A DNA stretch of 44,854 nt, from contig SLLR01000022.1 in the NCBI GenBank assembly GCA_007134025.1, forward strand, positions 1 to 44,854, given 5' to 3'. Below the pieces are notes generated by a model, which was not told where the DNA came from, did no database searches, and saw only the letters and a list, made by a program, of their open reading frames with translations. This document shows, one piece after another, positions 29,132 to 37,742 of the stretch (position 1 is the first letter of the stretch; every line of letters begins with the position of its first letter). The translations under genes and the position numbers were made by a program. The stretch is from Desulfuromonadaceae bacterium (GTDB lineage: Bacteria; Desulfobacterota; Desulfuromonadia; Desulfuromonadales; Syntrophotaleaceae).

Positions 29132-29680
29132 ATGCAAATTGCCGTAACGTTCAGACATATGGAAGCCAGTGAGCCCGTGCGTAATTATCTGGAGGAAAAA
29201 CTTCTTCGGGTAAAAAAGTATATCGATGAGCCGATCGATGCCCAGGCCGTCCTTTCGGTGGCCAAGAAAATTCGGCACAGCGCCGAAGTTACACTGGTTG
29301 CCAAAGGGATCACCATTAAGGGGTCCGAGCAAACCAACGATATGTATGCGGCCATCGACGGTATGGTCGATAAAATCGAGCGCCAGCTCAAACGCTATAA
29401 GGAGAAACTCAAGGAGCACAAACCGCTCAGTGGAAAGGAACGTCGGGTTGCCAAAACCGTTTTTGCCGCTGAAAGCATCGACGAAGGAATCGGAGAGCCG
29501 AGCATTATTCGAAGCAATAGTTTTTCGGTTAAGCCGATGGCCGTTGAAGAAGCGGTCATGCAGATGGATCTTCTGGACAAGGACTTCCTTGTCTTTACCG
29601 ACTCTACCACCGAGGAAGTCAGTGTCGTCTATCGCCGCCGTGACGGAAATTACGGTCTGATTGTGCCGGAAACCAAATAG
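29132..29680 (+). CDS. hpf: Ribosome hibernation promoting factor, long form
   Basis: The 182-aa protein has an N-terminal S30AE/RaiA domain (about 1-100) that occupies the tRNA sites of the 30S subunit and a C-terminal dimerisation domain (about 125-180, VMQMDLLDKDFLVFTD) that pairs ribosomes directly into 100S particles. The long form is usual outside gammaproteobacteria. The ATG follows GGAGG. An 88-nt gap separates it from rpoN. Confidence 0.92.
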   Translation: MQIAVTFRHMEASEPVRNYLEEKLLRVKKYIDEPIDAQAVLSVAKKIRHSAEVTLVAKGITIKGSEQTNDMYAAIDGMVDKIERQLKRYKEKLKEHKPLSGKERRVAKTVFAAESIDEGIGEPSIIRSNSFSVKPMAVEEAVMQMDLLDKDFLVFTDSTTEEVSVVYRRRDGNYGLIVPETK

Positions 29681-29775
29681 TTTGAAGCGGCACCGGCTTT
29701 TTTTTGCCGATATCGCCATCTGAGCACGGGGTTGCGGCCCGGGCTGTTCCCTGCTTAAGATCCCTTGGAAAACAG

Positions 29776-29815
29776 AAGCCGCCCCATCCGCCCGGCTGGG
29801 CAAGGGGCGGTTTGT
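29776..29815 (+). terminator. Candidate terminator between hpf and ptsN
   Basis: CCGCCCC (29779-29785) pairs with GGGGCGG (29804-29810), extended by a G-T and A-T pairs, before TTTGTCTGT. The T-tract is imperfect. A weaker structure with a T8 run lies just after hpf (about 29684-29708). Confidence 0.4.
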
Positions 29816-29956
29816 CTGTCGAAGCCCTTGAGCAAGGCCCAGCCGGCCCGCCATCGTGGTAAGCATCCTGTGCCCGTTGTGAAATGCCCGCGCATGTCCC
29901 TAAGGGGCACCCGGCAGTGCTTCGAAATTACCTGTTGATCAGTTTGTCGGAGGTGG

Positions 29957-30427
29957 ATGACGGAAATGAAAATTATCGATTTACTGAATCCCGCCGCCAT
30001 CGTGCCGGATTTAAGGGCTTTAGACAAAAATGGCGCCCTGGAAGAATTGGCGGATGCTCTGGTCGCTGTCGAGCAGGGTCTGAATCGTCAGGAAGTGCTC
30101 CAGGTGCTTCAGGAACGTGAACGACTCGGAAGTACCGGAATCGGCGAGGGAGTCGCCATACCCCATGGAAAACTGCCGGCTATCGACCGTCTGTTCATCG
30201 CCTTCGGGCGCAGTGGCGCCGGGATCGAGTTCGATTCGATGGATGGAAGGCCGGCCCGTCTTTTTTTCCTTTTGCTGGCTCCGGAAGACTGCGTGGGCGT
30301 CCATCTGAAAACTCTGGCGCGCATATCCAAACTGCTCAAGAGCTCTGCGGTTCGCAACCGCCTGCTGGAGGCGGCAGGATACGAGGAGATCTATCGCATC
30401 ATCAGCGAAGAAGAAGACAACCTCTGA
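29957..30427 (+). CDS. ptsN: PTS EIIA-Ntr (fructose-type regulatory IIA)
   Basis: The 156-aa cytoplasmic EIIA of the nitrogen PTS has phospho-accepting H70 in GEGVAIPHGKL. It regulates rather than transports sugars, responding to nitrogen and potassium state in relatives. The start is uncertain: ATG 29957 gives MTEMKII but is only 3 nt from GGAGG (29949-29953), whereas ATG 29966 gives MKII with 12-nt spacing. It sits between hpf and rapZ, where many relatives also carry hprK. Confidence 0.92.
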   Translation: MTEMKIIDLLNPAAIVPDLRALDKNGALEELADALVAVEQGLNRQEVLQVLQERERLGSTGIGEGVAIPHGKLPAIDRLFIAFGRSGAGIEFDSMDGRPARLFFLLLAPEDCVGVHLKTLARISKLLKSSAVRNRLLEAAGYEEIYRIISEEEDNL

Positions 30428-30494
30428 GCCAGTCTTGTATCCGGTGGAGGTCAATTTCCGTGGTGTATCGAACATTACGACCTGTATGTATTTC

Positions 30495-30570
30495 AGCTGC
30501 GGCGACAGCAGCTTTTTCTGACTTTCGGTAAGTCCGCGGCCGTTCTCCCGATTCGGAGGACGGCTGTTTT
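30495..30570 (+). terminator. Tandem hairpins between ptsN and rapZ
   Basis: First hairpin: AGCTGC (30495-30500) and GCAGCT (30508-30513) over a 7-nt loop, followed by T5, a plausible terminator. Second: CCGTTCTCC (30540-30548) and GGAGGACGG (30555-30563) with one mismatch, followed by CTGTTTT. Together they suggest that rapZ is at least partly uncoupled from ptsN. Confidence 0.5.
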
Positions 30571-30673
30571 GATGTGGGATTGTTGACGTATCGGCGGGGC
30601 AGGGCGTAAAAAACGCTTTTTGAGGGGCCGCCCTTTTCACAGCATGTGGACGGTTTTTTGGAGGTCAACGATT

Positions 30674-31540
30674 ATGAAGCAGGGTCGTCTGGTTGTCATC
30701 ACCGGTTTGTCCGGATCGGGCAAGAGTACCGCAGCACAAGCTCTTGAAGATCAAGGTTTTTTTGTGGTCGATAACCTGCCGTTGGTGCTGCTGCCCCAGT
30801 TTATGGAACTGCCACAGCAGTTCGACGGCAGATCGACGCCGGTCGCGGTTGTTATCGATGTGCGGAATCAGGAATACCTTTCCGATTATCGCGAGATTCT
30901 GCAGCAGCTTAAGGCCGCGGGCCACCAGGTCGATGTGCTGTTTCTCGATGCCGCTGACGATGTACTGGTGCGTCGCTACTCGGAAACCCGCAGACGCCAT
31001 CCCCTCAACCGGAAACAGGGCGTTCTGGAAAGCGTCCGCCAGGAACGTCACCTGTTGACCGAAGTCATGGGACAGGCAACCATCACCATTGACTCTTCCT
31101 ATTTAACCCCTCATCAGTTACGATCCAAGGTGCTGCAGATTGGTTTTGGCGGCGACCAGAACTATCCGTTGGCGATTGTGCTGCAGTCTTTCGGTTTTCG
31201 TCATGGTCTTCCGCCCGGGTCCGATCTGGTCATGGATGTTCGATTTTTGCCCAACCCCCATTTTGTTCCCGAGTTGCGTCCCCACACGGGTCTGGCCGCG
31301 GCCGTGAGCGAGTACGTGCTGCAGCAGTCGACAACGGAGCAATTCCTTGAAAAGTTTCTTGACATGATGACTTTCCTTCTGCCCCACTATCGCCAGGAGG
31401 GTAAAAGCTATCTGACCATTTCCATCGGTTGCACTGGCGGACGTCATCGCAGCGTGGCCATAGTCGAAAAACTGTTTCAGGAGCTTCAGCCGCCCTTCGC
31501 CACCATGGAAATTTTTCACCGGGATATTGCCAAAGAGTGA
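30674..31540 (+). CDS. rapZ: RNase adapter protein RapZ (P-loop nucleotide-binding)
   Basis: The 288-aa protein has a Walker A GLSGSGKST (11-19) and the conserved C-terminal segment GCTGGRHRSV. In E. coli RapZ guides RNase E to the sRNA GlmZ to control amino-sugar synthesis; in other phyla its target is unknown, so that role should not be assumed here. ATG 30674 has GGAGG 9 nt upstream. A PTS IIA gene begins 4 nt after the stop. Confidence 0.92.
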   Translation: MKQGRLVVITGLSGSGKSTAAQALEDQGFFVVDNLPLVLLPQFMELPQQFDGRSTPVAVVIDVRNQEYLSDYREILQQLKAAGHQVDVLFLDAADDVLVRRYSETRRRHPLNRKQGVLESVRQERHLLTEVMGQATITIDSSYLTPHQLRSKVLQIGFGGDQNYPLAIVLQSFGFRHGLPPGSDLVMDVRFLPNPHFVPELRPHTGLAAAVSEYVLQQSTTEQFLEKFLDMMTFLLPHYRQEGKSYLTISIGCTGGRHRSVAIVEKLFQELQPPFATMEIFHRDIAKE

Positions 31541-31544
31541 TGTG

Positions 31545-31961
31545 ATGATTGGAATTATTGTCGCCACACATGCGGCCATGGCTCAGGGTCTGATTGACGC
31601 TGCCGAGATGATTCTCGGTCCTCTGCCCCAGGTGGCAGCCCTGCACGTCGGTCGGCAAGACGGACCCGATGAGATTCGCCAACGTTTCTTGAAGACTTTT
31701 GACGCATTGGATGCAACGGAAGCGGGGGTTCTGATTCTCAGCGATATGTTTGGCGGCACTCCCGCCAATATAGGTCTTTCGTTTATGGAACGGACCAGGC
31801 TGGAAGTCCTGACCGGGGTCAACCTGCCCATGTTGCTCAAAGCGTGTAACGCCCGCGCCAACCTGCCTCTTGAGGTTCTGGCTCTTGAGGTCAAGGAGTA
31901 CGCCATGAACGGAATTCTGCTGGTCAGTCAACTGATGAAGGACTCCCATGACCGACGTTAG
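31545..31961 (+). CDS. PTS mannose-family EIIA component
   Basis: The 138-aa soluble phosphocarrier has H9 in IVATHAAMA, the expected phospho-acceptor of the mannose/fructose/sorbose class, and the DMFGGTPAN motif. It should accept phosphate from HPr and hand it to the IIB protein. The ATG at 31545 is 4 nt after rapZ; TTG 31527 inside rapZ is unlikely. It overlaps IIB by 14 nt. The substrate of the system is not known. Confidence 0.88.
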   Translation: MIGIIVATHAAMAQGLIDAAEMILGPLPQVAALHVGRQDGPDEIRQRFLKTFDALDATEAGVLILSDMFGGTPANIGLSFMERTRLEVLTGVNLPMLLKACNARANLPLEVLALEVKEYAMNGILLVSQLMKDSHDRR

Positions 31962-32448
31962 TGGAGATGCTGTGGGGATCGTTCTGGCACGAGTGGACAA
32001 TCGACTGATTCACGGGCAGATTATCGAATCCTGGGTTCCGGCTCTCGACGTGGATTGTATCGTGGTGGCGAACAATCAGCTGGCTGCGGTCGCGTTTCAA
32101 AAAACCCTCATGGAAGCTGCCGTCCCCAGAGGAATCCGGGTTTCCATCGGCTGCATTGAAGAGATGGTCGACCAGCTCAAATCCCGGGATTTGGAGGCGC
32201 ATCGCATTCTGCTGTTGTTTGCCAATCCCCGGGATGCTTTGCGGGCGTATCGCATGGGCATTTTGTTTCATGAGCTGAATATCGGCAACCTGCAGGGAGG
32301 CAAGGACAAGAAGCGCATCAGCTGCACGGTAGCACTTACCGGCGACGATATCGCACAACTGCAGGCTCTGGAAGATCACGGGGTCAAGATTGTTCTGCAG
32401 TGCATTCCCAGCGATCGGCGGCAACTCTGGCGTCGATCGCCTGACTGA
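31948..32448 (+). CDS. PTS mannose-family EIIB component
   Basis: The 166-aa protein has the IIB signature ARVDNRLIHGQIIESW with phospho-accepting H22. It takes phosphate from IIA and phosphorylates the sugar during IIC/IID transport. It starts within the end of the IIA gene behind AAGGA, and IIC follows 11 nt after it. Confidence 0.9.
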   Translation: MTDVSGDAVGIVLARVDNRLIHGQIIESWVPALDVDCIVVANNQLAAVAFQKTLMEAAVPRGIRVSIGCIEEMVDQLKSRDLEAHRILLLFANPRDALRAYRMGILFHELNIGNLQGGKDKKRISCTVALTGDDIAQLQALEDHGVKIVLQCIPSDRRQLWRRSPD

Positions 32449-32459
32449 ACAGGTAGGCA

Positions 32460-33152
32460 ATGGAGCTATCCACTCTGGGTCTGACTTTGGCAGTGTCCGT
32501 TGTGTGCGGTCTTGATCGTACCGCTGCGGGGCAGTTTATGCTGTCTCGCCCGATTGTGGCCGCCCCCCTGACCGGATGGCTGCTGGGGAGTCCCGAAGCG
32601 GGACTCCAGATAGGTGCCATGCTTGAACTTTTGTGGCTTGGCCGACTTCCCGTAGGTGCTGCGATTCCGCCGGATGACAGTCAGGTAGCAGTGGGCTGCA
32701 CCCTGCTGGCGGTTGCCGCCCAGGCACGAACCGGGATGCCCCTTCAGGCCGTGGCGGTTGCCAGCCTCTTGCTTGGAATGCCCTTTGGAAAAGCAGGACA
32801 ATTCTTTGATCGCCAAGCTCGGATCCTCAACGGAAAGCTGCTGCATCGGGCCGAAAAGGCTTTGGAATGCGGTTGTGCGAAATCACTGGAGAGGTTGCAT
32901 CTGCTGGGGATGCTCCATTTTGCCCTGGCCTCTGCAGCCACCCTGGGCGTCGTCGTCAGCGGCGGCTGGTTGCTGCTGCCCCTGGCCTTAAAAACCCTGG
33001 AACAGCCTCTGACTGCGGTTTCGAACTGGCTTTGGCTGCTGTTTCCACTGACGGGAATCGCCTCGCTGCTCGGCGGACTGAAAGTTCCCCGGGGCTGGCA
33101 GATCTTCTGTGTTTCGTTTTTGCTGAGCTTGTTTGTATTGGTGCTTAGATAG
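32460..33152 (+). CDS. PTS mannose-family EIIC component
   Basis: The 230-aa integral membrane protein begins with the family hallmark GLDRTAAGQFMLSRP and GAMLELLWLGRLPVGAAIPP, and has about six hydrophobic segments. It is shorter than typical IIC (about 265 aa), mainly in the C-terminal half. With IID it forms the sugar channel. Immediately after its stop lies an inverted-repeat insertion that separates it from IID; the TAG stop itself overlaps the first base of the repeat. Confidence 0.87.
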   Translation: MELSTLGLTLAVSVVCGLDRTAAGQFMLSRPIVAAPLTGWLLGSPEAGLQIGAMLELLWLGRLPVGAAIPPDDSQVAVGCTLLAVAAQARTGMPLQAVAVASLLLGMPFGKAGQFFDRQARILNGKLLHRAEKALECGCAKSLERLHLLGMLHFALASAATLGVVVSGGWLLLPLALKTLEQPLTAVSNWLWLLFPLTGIASLLGGLKVPRGWQIFCVSFLLSLFVLVLR

Positions 33153-33384
33153 TTTTCATCCGCAAACGGCCCTTTTCCGCTGTAGCGGCGTCAATCTGCA
33201 GGTTTGCTTGTGCGGCGTACCGATGTACGCCTCCGCGCAATCCTTTGATTTCCTTGCCACAACGAAAAATTGCTCGTTTCCCCTATGAAAACTGCGCTGT
33301 GTCCATCCGGGTTTTCCGGATGGACACTAGATAGTGTCCGTCCGGAAAACCCGGATGAATACGGGGCCGTTTCCGGATGAAAAC
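33152..33384. repeat. Nested inverted-repeat insertion (MITE-like or IS scar)
   Basis: This 233-bp stretch has 21-bp terminal inverted repeats (33152-33172 and 33364-33384; both read GTTTTCATCCG from outside, with one mismatch over 21 bp). AGATA flanks it on the left (33147-33151) and one base off on the right (33386-33390), perhaps a target duplication. Inside are a TGCGG/CGTAC hairpin (33211-33235), a perfect 12-bp stem GTGTCCATCCGG (33299-33310) with CCGGATGGACAC (33316-33327), and a second inverted version at 33334-33356. ATGAAAAC at 33285-33292 mirrors the left end, suggesting two abutting units. There are no coding frames. Confidence 0.75.
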
Positions 33385-33404
33385 GAGATAAAAGGTGATT
33401 GGCG

Positions 33405-34148
33405 ATGAAGCTGCCCCGCCTTGTTCTGCTGCAGGTGTTTTTACGGTCCTTTCTGCTGCAGGCCAGCTGGAATTACGAACAGATGCAGAGCCTGGGTCTG
33501 CTGTACGCCGTGACCCCGGCCTTTCGTCGCTATTATACCGGGGCGGCTCTGCTGATGGCCTACCGACGTCATCTCGAGCATTTCAATACCCACCCCTACC
33601 TGGCGACGGCGGTGATTGGAGCCCTGCTCAGGCTTGAAGAACAGAAGCAGCAGGGGGCCGACCCGGGATTCGGCCTGTCCGAGTTCAAGGCGGCCATGGT
33701 GGCTCCTTGTGCGGCTATGGGCGACGCATTTTTCTGGGGAGCCCTGCGTCCACTTGTGGCGGTCGCGGCCCTTTTGCCGGCTTTTCAGGGTTTTTGGTGG
33801 GCTCCTCTCGGCTATCTGCTGCTGTACAATTTTCCTCATCTCGGCTTTCGAGCTCTGGGTCTGATCAGAGGCTACGGGGGTGGAGTGCGCGTTGTGTCGA
33901 GCCTGCAGCACTGGCGTCTTTCCGATTGGTCGGTTTATTGCAAGCAGCTACTGCTTTTGCTGCTCGGTGTCCTTGCCGCGCTGATCAGCATTGCGGCGAC
34001 GGCGGGTCTCGGCCTGAGCGGCGCCTGGGTCCTGTGCGCCGGTCCCTTGTTGTGGGCAGTCGCCATGCTGATGCGCCGGAAGATTTCGCCCCTGCTGGTA
34101 ATCTGGGTATTGTGCCTGTTATCGCTGAGTTGGTCTCAGCTGCGTTGA
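33405..34148 (+). CDS. PTS mannose-family EIID component
   Basis: The 247-aa membrane protein has the IID signature FLRSFLLQASWNYEQMQSLG near the N-terminus and helices in the C-terminal half. It is shorter than typical IID (about 280 aa). ATG 33405 follows AAGG at 9 nt. It is separated from IIC by the 233-bp repeat insertion, so its transcription depends on read-through or on a promoter within the repeat. HPr follows after 15 nt. Confidence 0.87.
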   Translation: MKLPRLVLLQVFLRSFLLQASWNYEQMQSLGLLYAVTPAFRRYYTGAALLMAYRRHLEHFNTHPYLATAVIGALLRLEEQKQQGADPGFGLSEFKAAMVAPCAAMGDAFFWGALRPLVAVAALLPAFQGFWWAPLGYLLLYNFPHLGFRALGLIRGYGGGVRVVSSLQHWRLSDWSVYCKQLLLLLLGVLAALISIAATAGLGLSGAWVLCAGPLLWAVAMLMRRKISPLLVIWVLCLLSLSWSQLR

Positions 34149-34163
34149 AGTAAGGATCGACAG

Positions 34164-34430
34164 ATGCAGAAAAAAGGTTTTACGATCGTGAACCGCCTGG
34201 GTTTGCACGCCCGGGCTGCGGCGCAGCTTGTGCAGACGGCCAACCGCTTTGGGTCGGACGTAATTATTGTCAAGGATGGAGAAGAGGTGAATGGCAAGAG
34301 CATCATGGGGATTTTGATGCTCGCTGCTGCCCAGGGATCGAATATTCTTGTGCAGGTTAACGGGGACGATGCCGTGCAGGCTCTTGAGGCCATCGGCAAA
34401 CTGATTGAGGATGGCTTTGGAGAAGATTGA
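34164..34430 (+). CDS. ptsH: Phosphocarrier protein HPr
   Basis: The 88-aa phosphocarrier has H15 in LGLHARAAA, phosphorylated by EI, and S46 in NGKSIMGIL, the site used by HPr kinase/phosphorylase in organisms that have it. No hprK gene is present in this window. The stop overlaps the ptsI start region by 20 nt. Confidence 0.93.
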   Translation: MQKKGFTIVNRLGLHARAAAQLVQTANRFGSDVIIVKDGEEVNGKSIMGILMLAAAQGSNILVQVNGDDAVQALEAIGKLIEDGFGED

Positions 34431-36195
34431 ACGGAAAACCGTGGATGAGGTGAAGCTACTTGGTATCGGGGCTTCACCGGGAATCGCTATCGGGGCCAGT
34501 TATGTACTGGATCGCACCCGCATCAGGCCCGTCGAGCGAACTATTGCTCCGACGGAAGTTGCTGCCGAAATCGAGGCATTTCGAAACGCGGTCAGCGTAT
34601 CAAAAAAGCAGCTCGAGGATGTCAAACAAGGCGTCGCCGATCGGCGCCTGGCCGAACATCTGCATATCATCGACACCCATCTGTTGATACTGGAAGATCA
34701 GCTGCTGGTCGATGATTCCATCGCCCTGATCGAAAACAGCCTGATCAATGCTGAAGGGGCACTCAGGCGTACCCTGGACAAGTTCCGGGGTGTTTTTGAA
34801 ACCATTGAAGATGAATACCTTCGCGAGCGTCGTTCGGATATCGACTTTGTCGGTGAGCGACTGCTGCGCAACCTGATCGGCGCCACCCAGCATTCCCTGC
34901 CCGAACTGGACCAGAAGTCGATCATTGTGGCCCACGACCTGTCTCCCGCGGATACCATGCAGATGGACAAATCCCGGGTGATCGGTTTTATTACGGACGT
35001 GGGAGGGCGCACCGCCCACACCGCGATCCTCGCCCGCTCTCTGGGGATTCCAGCGGTGGTCGGGCTCGAGTCGGCGACCGCTTTGATTCGGGAGAGCCTG
35101 CCTTTGATTATCGACGGCTCCTCCGGCGTGGTCATCCTCAATCCCAGTGAAGCGACCTTCAAGAGTTACCTGGAGAAGAAACAGCTCTACGAATATCATC
35201 AGCAGGAACTGCTCGGCTATCGTGAACTGGCGGCTGAAACCCTCGACGGTCATCGTATCACCTTGCGAGGCAACGTCGAGTTGCCGGCCGAGGTCGAGCT
35301 GGCCTGTCAGGAAGGGGCGCAGGGGGTCGGGCTGTATCGCACGGAATTTATCTACATGAATCGCACCGGCACGCCCAGTGAGGAGGAGCAATACCGGGCC
35401 TACCGGGAAGTTGTCGAGCGGATGGCGCCCCATCCGGTGACCATCAGAACCCTGGATGTCGGCGGCGACAAACTGGTTTCGCACATCGATCTTTCCGATG
35501 AAGCCAACCCGGCCCTGGGCCTGCGGGCGATACGGTTTTCCCTGAAGGAAGAAGCGCTGTTCATCGCCCAATTACGAGCCATTCTGCGGGTCGCGGCCCA
35601 CGGCAGGGTGCGGGTTCTGTTTCCGATGATAACGGGTCTGACCGAAATTCGGCGGTGCAAAGAATTGCTTGAGAAGGCCAGGGCCGACCTTCGGGCCGAA
35701 GGATATGACTGCGAGGCCCGAATCGAGGTGGGCATAATGATCGAAACGCCCTCGGCGGTTTTGATTTGCGAGGTTCTGGCCCAGGAAGTCGATTTTCTTT
35801 CCGTGGGCACCAACGACCTGATTCAATACTGTCTGGCCATCGACCGTGGTAATGAGCATGTGGCCTATCTCTACGAACCCCTGCACCCGGCGGTGCTCAG
35901 GGCTCTGCAGATGGTTTGCCGGGCAGCGAAGAGCGCCGGTATCGAGGCGGGAGTCTGCGGTGAAATGGCCGCCGAACCGCTCTACGCCCTGGTGCTGCTT
36001 GGACTGGGCTTTGACGAACTGTCGATGAATGCCGCTTCGATTCCCCGCGTCAAACGCATTTTGCGGCAGGTGAGTCAGGTCGAGGTAGTCGAACTGGTAA
36101 CCCAATTGCTCCAGTTCGGCACGGCACCGGATGTTTTAAGGCGCCTTGAAGAGGCCCTGCTTGAACGTTTTCCCGATATTGTCCCCGATAACTGA
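34411..36195 (+). CDS. ptsI: PTS enzyme I (phosphoenolpyruvate-protein phosphotransferase)
   Basis: It transfers phosphate from PEP to HPr. The 594-aa protein has the phosphohistidine motif GGRTAHTAI (H203), the PEP-binding barrel signature GVGLYRTEFIYM and the C-terminal DFLSVGTNDLIQY block. ATG 34411 lies within the ptsH end; a GTG at 34441 would give a start closer to many homologues, so the first ten residues are uncertain. It completes an EI-HPr-IIA-IIB-IIC-IID set, all encoded between 31.5 and 36.2 kb. Confidence 0.94.
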   Translation: MALEKIERKTVDEVKLLGIGASPGIAIGASYVLDRTRIRPVERTIAPTEVAAEIEAFRNAVSVSKKQLEDVKQGVADRRLAEHLHIIDTHLLILEDQLLVDDSIALIENSLINAEGALRRTLDKFRGVFETIEDEYLRERRSDIDFVGERLLRNLIGATQHSLPELDQKSIIVAHDLSPADTMQMDKSRVIGFITDVGGRTAHTAILARSLGIPAVVGLESATALIRESLPLIIDGSSGVVILNPSEATFKSYLEKKQLYEYHQQELLGYRELAAETLDGHRITLRGNVELPAEVELACQEGAQGVGLYRTEFIYMNRTGTPSEEEQYRAYREVVERMAPHPVTIRTLDVGGDKLVSHIDLSDEANPALGLRAIRFSLKEEALFIAQLRAILRVAAHGRVRVLFPMITGLTEIRRCKELLEKARADLRAEGYDCEARIEVGIMIETPSAVLICEVLAQEVDFLSVGTNDLIQYCLAIDRGNEHVAYLYEPLHPAVLRALQMVCRAAKSAGIEAGVCGEMAAEPLYALVLLGLGFDELSMNAASIPRVKRILRQVSQVEVVELVTQLLQFGTAPDVLRRLEEALLERFPDIVPDN

Positions 36196-36204
36196 GCCGG
36201 TTTC

Positions 36205-36234
36205 TTGACTTTCTGAGGGTCTTCGATCTAGAAT
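36205..36234 (+). promoter_or_regulatory. Sigma-70-type promoter of metK
   Basis: TTGACT (36205-36210), 18-nt spacer, TAGAAT (36229-36234). The leader would be about 118 nt and contains GCCCTT (36254-36259) that can pair with AAGGGC (36298-36303), enclosing 38 nt. It matches no SAM riboswitch class that I can recognise. Confidence 0.55.
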
Positions 36235-36358
36235 TCACCGGTTTCAGGCTGCTGCCCTTCGATTGCTCGGAGATTGGCATGCGGTTTGATTGTCGGCAAG
36301 GGCTGATCGTATTCCCCACATAGCAACCACCATTCACATAGCAGGAGGGCCCGTCTCT

Positions 36359-37528
36359 ATGGCGATGACCGATTTTCTTTTTACTTCCGAATCCGTAAGC
36401 GAAGGACATCCCGATAAAATTGCGGATCAGATCTCCGACAGCGTTCTCGACGCCATCATGGCGGAAGATCCTCATTGCCGGGTTGCTTGCGAAACCCTGG
36501 TGACGACAGGGATGATCATGCTGGCCGGGGAAATCACCAGCAAAGCCAGGATCGACTACGCGGATGTGGCACGCCAGGCGGTGAAAGAGATCGGCTATAA
36601 CGATTCGGCTATGGGTTTTGACTGGGAAACCTGTGCTGTCCTGACCGCCATTGATTCCCAGTCGCCCGATATCTCTCAGGGGGTGACCGAGGGCCAGGGC
36701 CTGTACAAAGAGCAGGGTGCCGGCGATCAGGGGCTTATGTTCGGCTATGCTTGTAACGAAACGGCTGAGTTGATGCCGATGCCCATCACCTTTGCCCATC
36801 GCCTGACGGCGCGCATGGCCGAGGTCCGCAAGAGCGGTCTGCTGACCTTTCTGCGGCCCGACAGCAAATCCCAGGTTTCCATTCAGTACATCAACGACAA
36901 GCCGATTCGAATCGATACGGTGGTGGTTTCTTCCCAGCACGAACCGGACGTGACTTACGACACGCTACGGGAGGCTCTTGTCGAAGAGGTGATAAAAAAG
37001 GTTATTCCAGCCGAGATGATGGATGAAAAGACCCGGTTTTTCGTCAATCCCACGGGTCGCTTCGTGATTGGCGGGCCTCAAGGCGATTGTGGGCTTACCG
37101 GCCGCAAGATTATCGTCGACACCTACGGCGGTCAGGGTTCCCACGGTGGTGGTGCTTTCTCCGGCAAAGATCCTTCCAAGGTTGATCGCAGCGCTTCTTA
37201 TATGGCTCGCTACGTGGCAAAAAATATCGTCGCCGCCGGACTGGCAACCAAGTGCGAAGTACAACTGGCTTACGCTATCGGCGTGGCGGAGCCGGTCTCG
37301 GTGATGGTCAACACCTTTGGAACCGGTGTGATTCCCTCCAATGACATTGCCCGAGTGGTACGGGAAGAATTTGACATGCGTCCCGCAGCAATTATCGCCT
37401 CCCTCGACCTGCTGCGTCCCATCTACCGGAAAACTGCCGCCTACGGCCATTTTGGTCGCGAGTTGCCCGAATTCACCTGGGAAAAGACCGATCGCATCGC
37501 CTCGTTGCGAAACAAAGCGGGACTTTGA
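36359..37528 (+). CDS. metK: S-adenosylmethionine synthetase
   Basis: It makes SAM from methionine and ATP. The 389-aa protein has the start motif [15 protein letters not shown] (ATP site), [12 protein letters not shown] and [16 protein letters not shown], all diagnostic. The ATG at 36359 lies 10 nt after AGGAGG. A terminator follows, so it is probably a single-gene unit, but it belongs functionally with the sahR-like gene and ahcY downstream (SAM use, SAH recycling). Confidence 0.96.
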   Translation: MAMTDFLFTSESVSEGHPDKIADQISDSVLDAIMAEDPHCRVACETLVTTGMIMLAGEITSKARIDYADVARQAVKEIGYNDSAMGFDWETCAVLTAIDSQSPDISQGVTEGQGLYKEQGAGDQGLMFGYACNETAELMPMPITFAHRLTARMAEVRKSGLLTFLRPDSKSQVSIQYINDKPIRIDTVVVSSQHEPDVTYDTLREALVEEVIKKVIPAEMMDEKTRFFVNPTGRFVIGGPQGDCGLTGRKIIVDTYGGQGSHGGGAFSGKDPSKVDRSASYMARYVAKNIVAAGLATKCEVQLAYAIGVAEPVSVMVNTFGTGVIPSNDIARVVREEFDMRPAAIIASLDLLRPIYRKTAAYGHFGRELPEFTWEKTDRIASLRNKAGL

Positions 37529-37563
37529 TCGGGATTCCGATCAGTTGCTAGAAAAGACAAAAG

Positions 37564-37595
37564 AGGCGAACCTGGTATTACGGTCCGCCTTTTTT
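37564..37595 (+). terminator. Terminator after metK
   Basis: AGGCG (37564-37568) pairs with CGCCT (37586-37590), extended inward by ACC/GGT across a mismatch, followed by a T6 run. Confidence 0.7.
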
Positions 37596-37742
37596 GATGC
37601 CAATTTTTCGGCTCTTTGGCTTCTGCCGGTTTGTTCGACGTGCAATGCTGAAACGACTTCAGCGATTCCGCAGCGCATTGTGCGGAAGGAGGACGAATGT
37701 GGTAATATAATTGCCAAACAAATTCCGAAAAAGGAGTGCATT

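Noticed and set aside
37686-37705. Minimal frame ATG-TGG-TAA behind a strong AAGGAGG, upstream of the lipoprotein gene
   Set aside because: A good TATAAT lies just after it (37706-37711), so the probable transcript starts downstream; a two-codon peptide cannot be supported from sequence.
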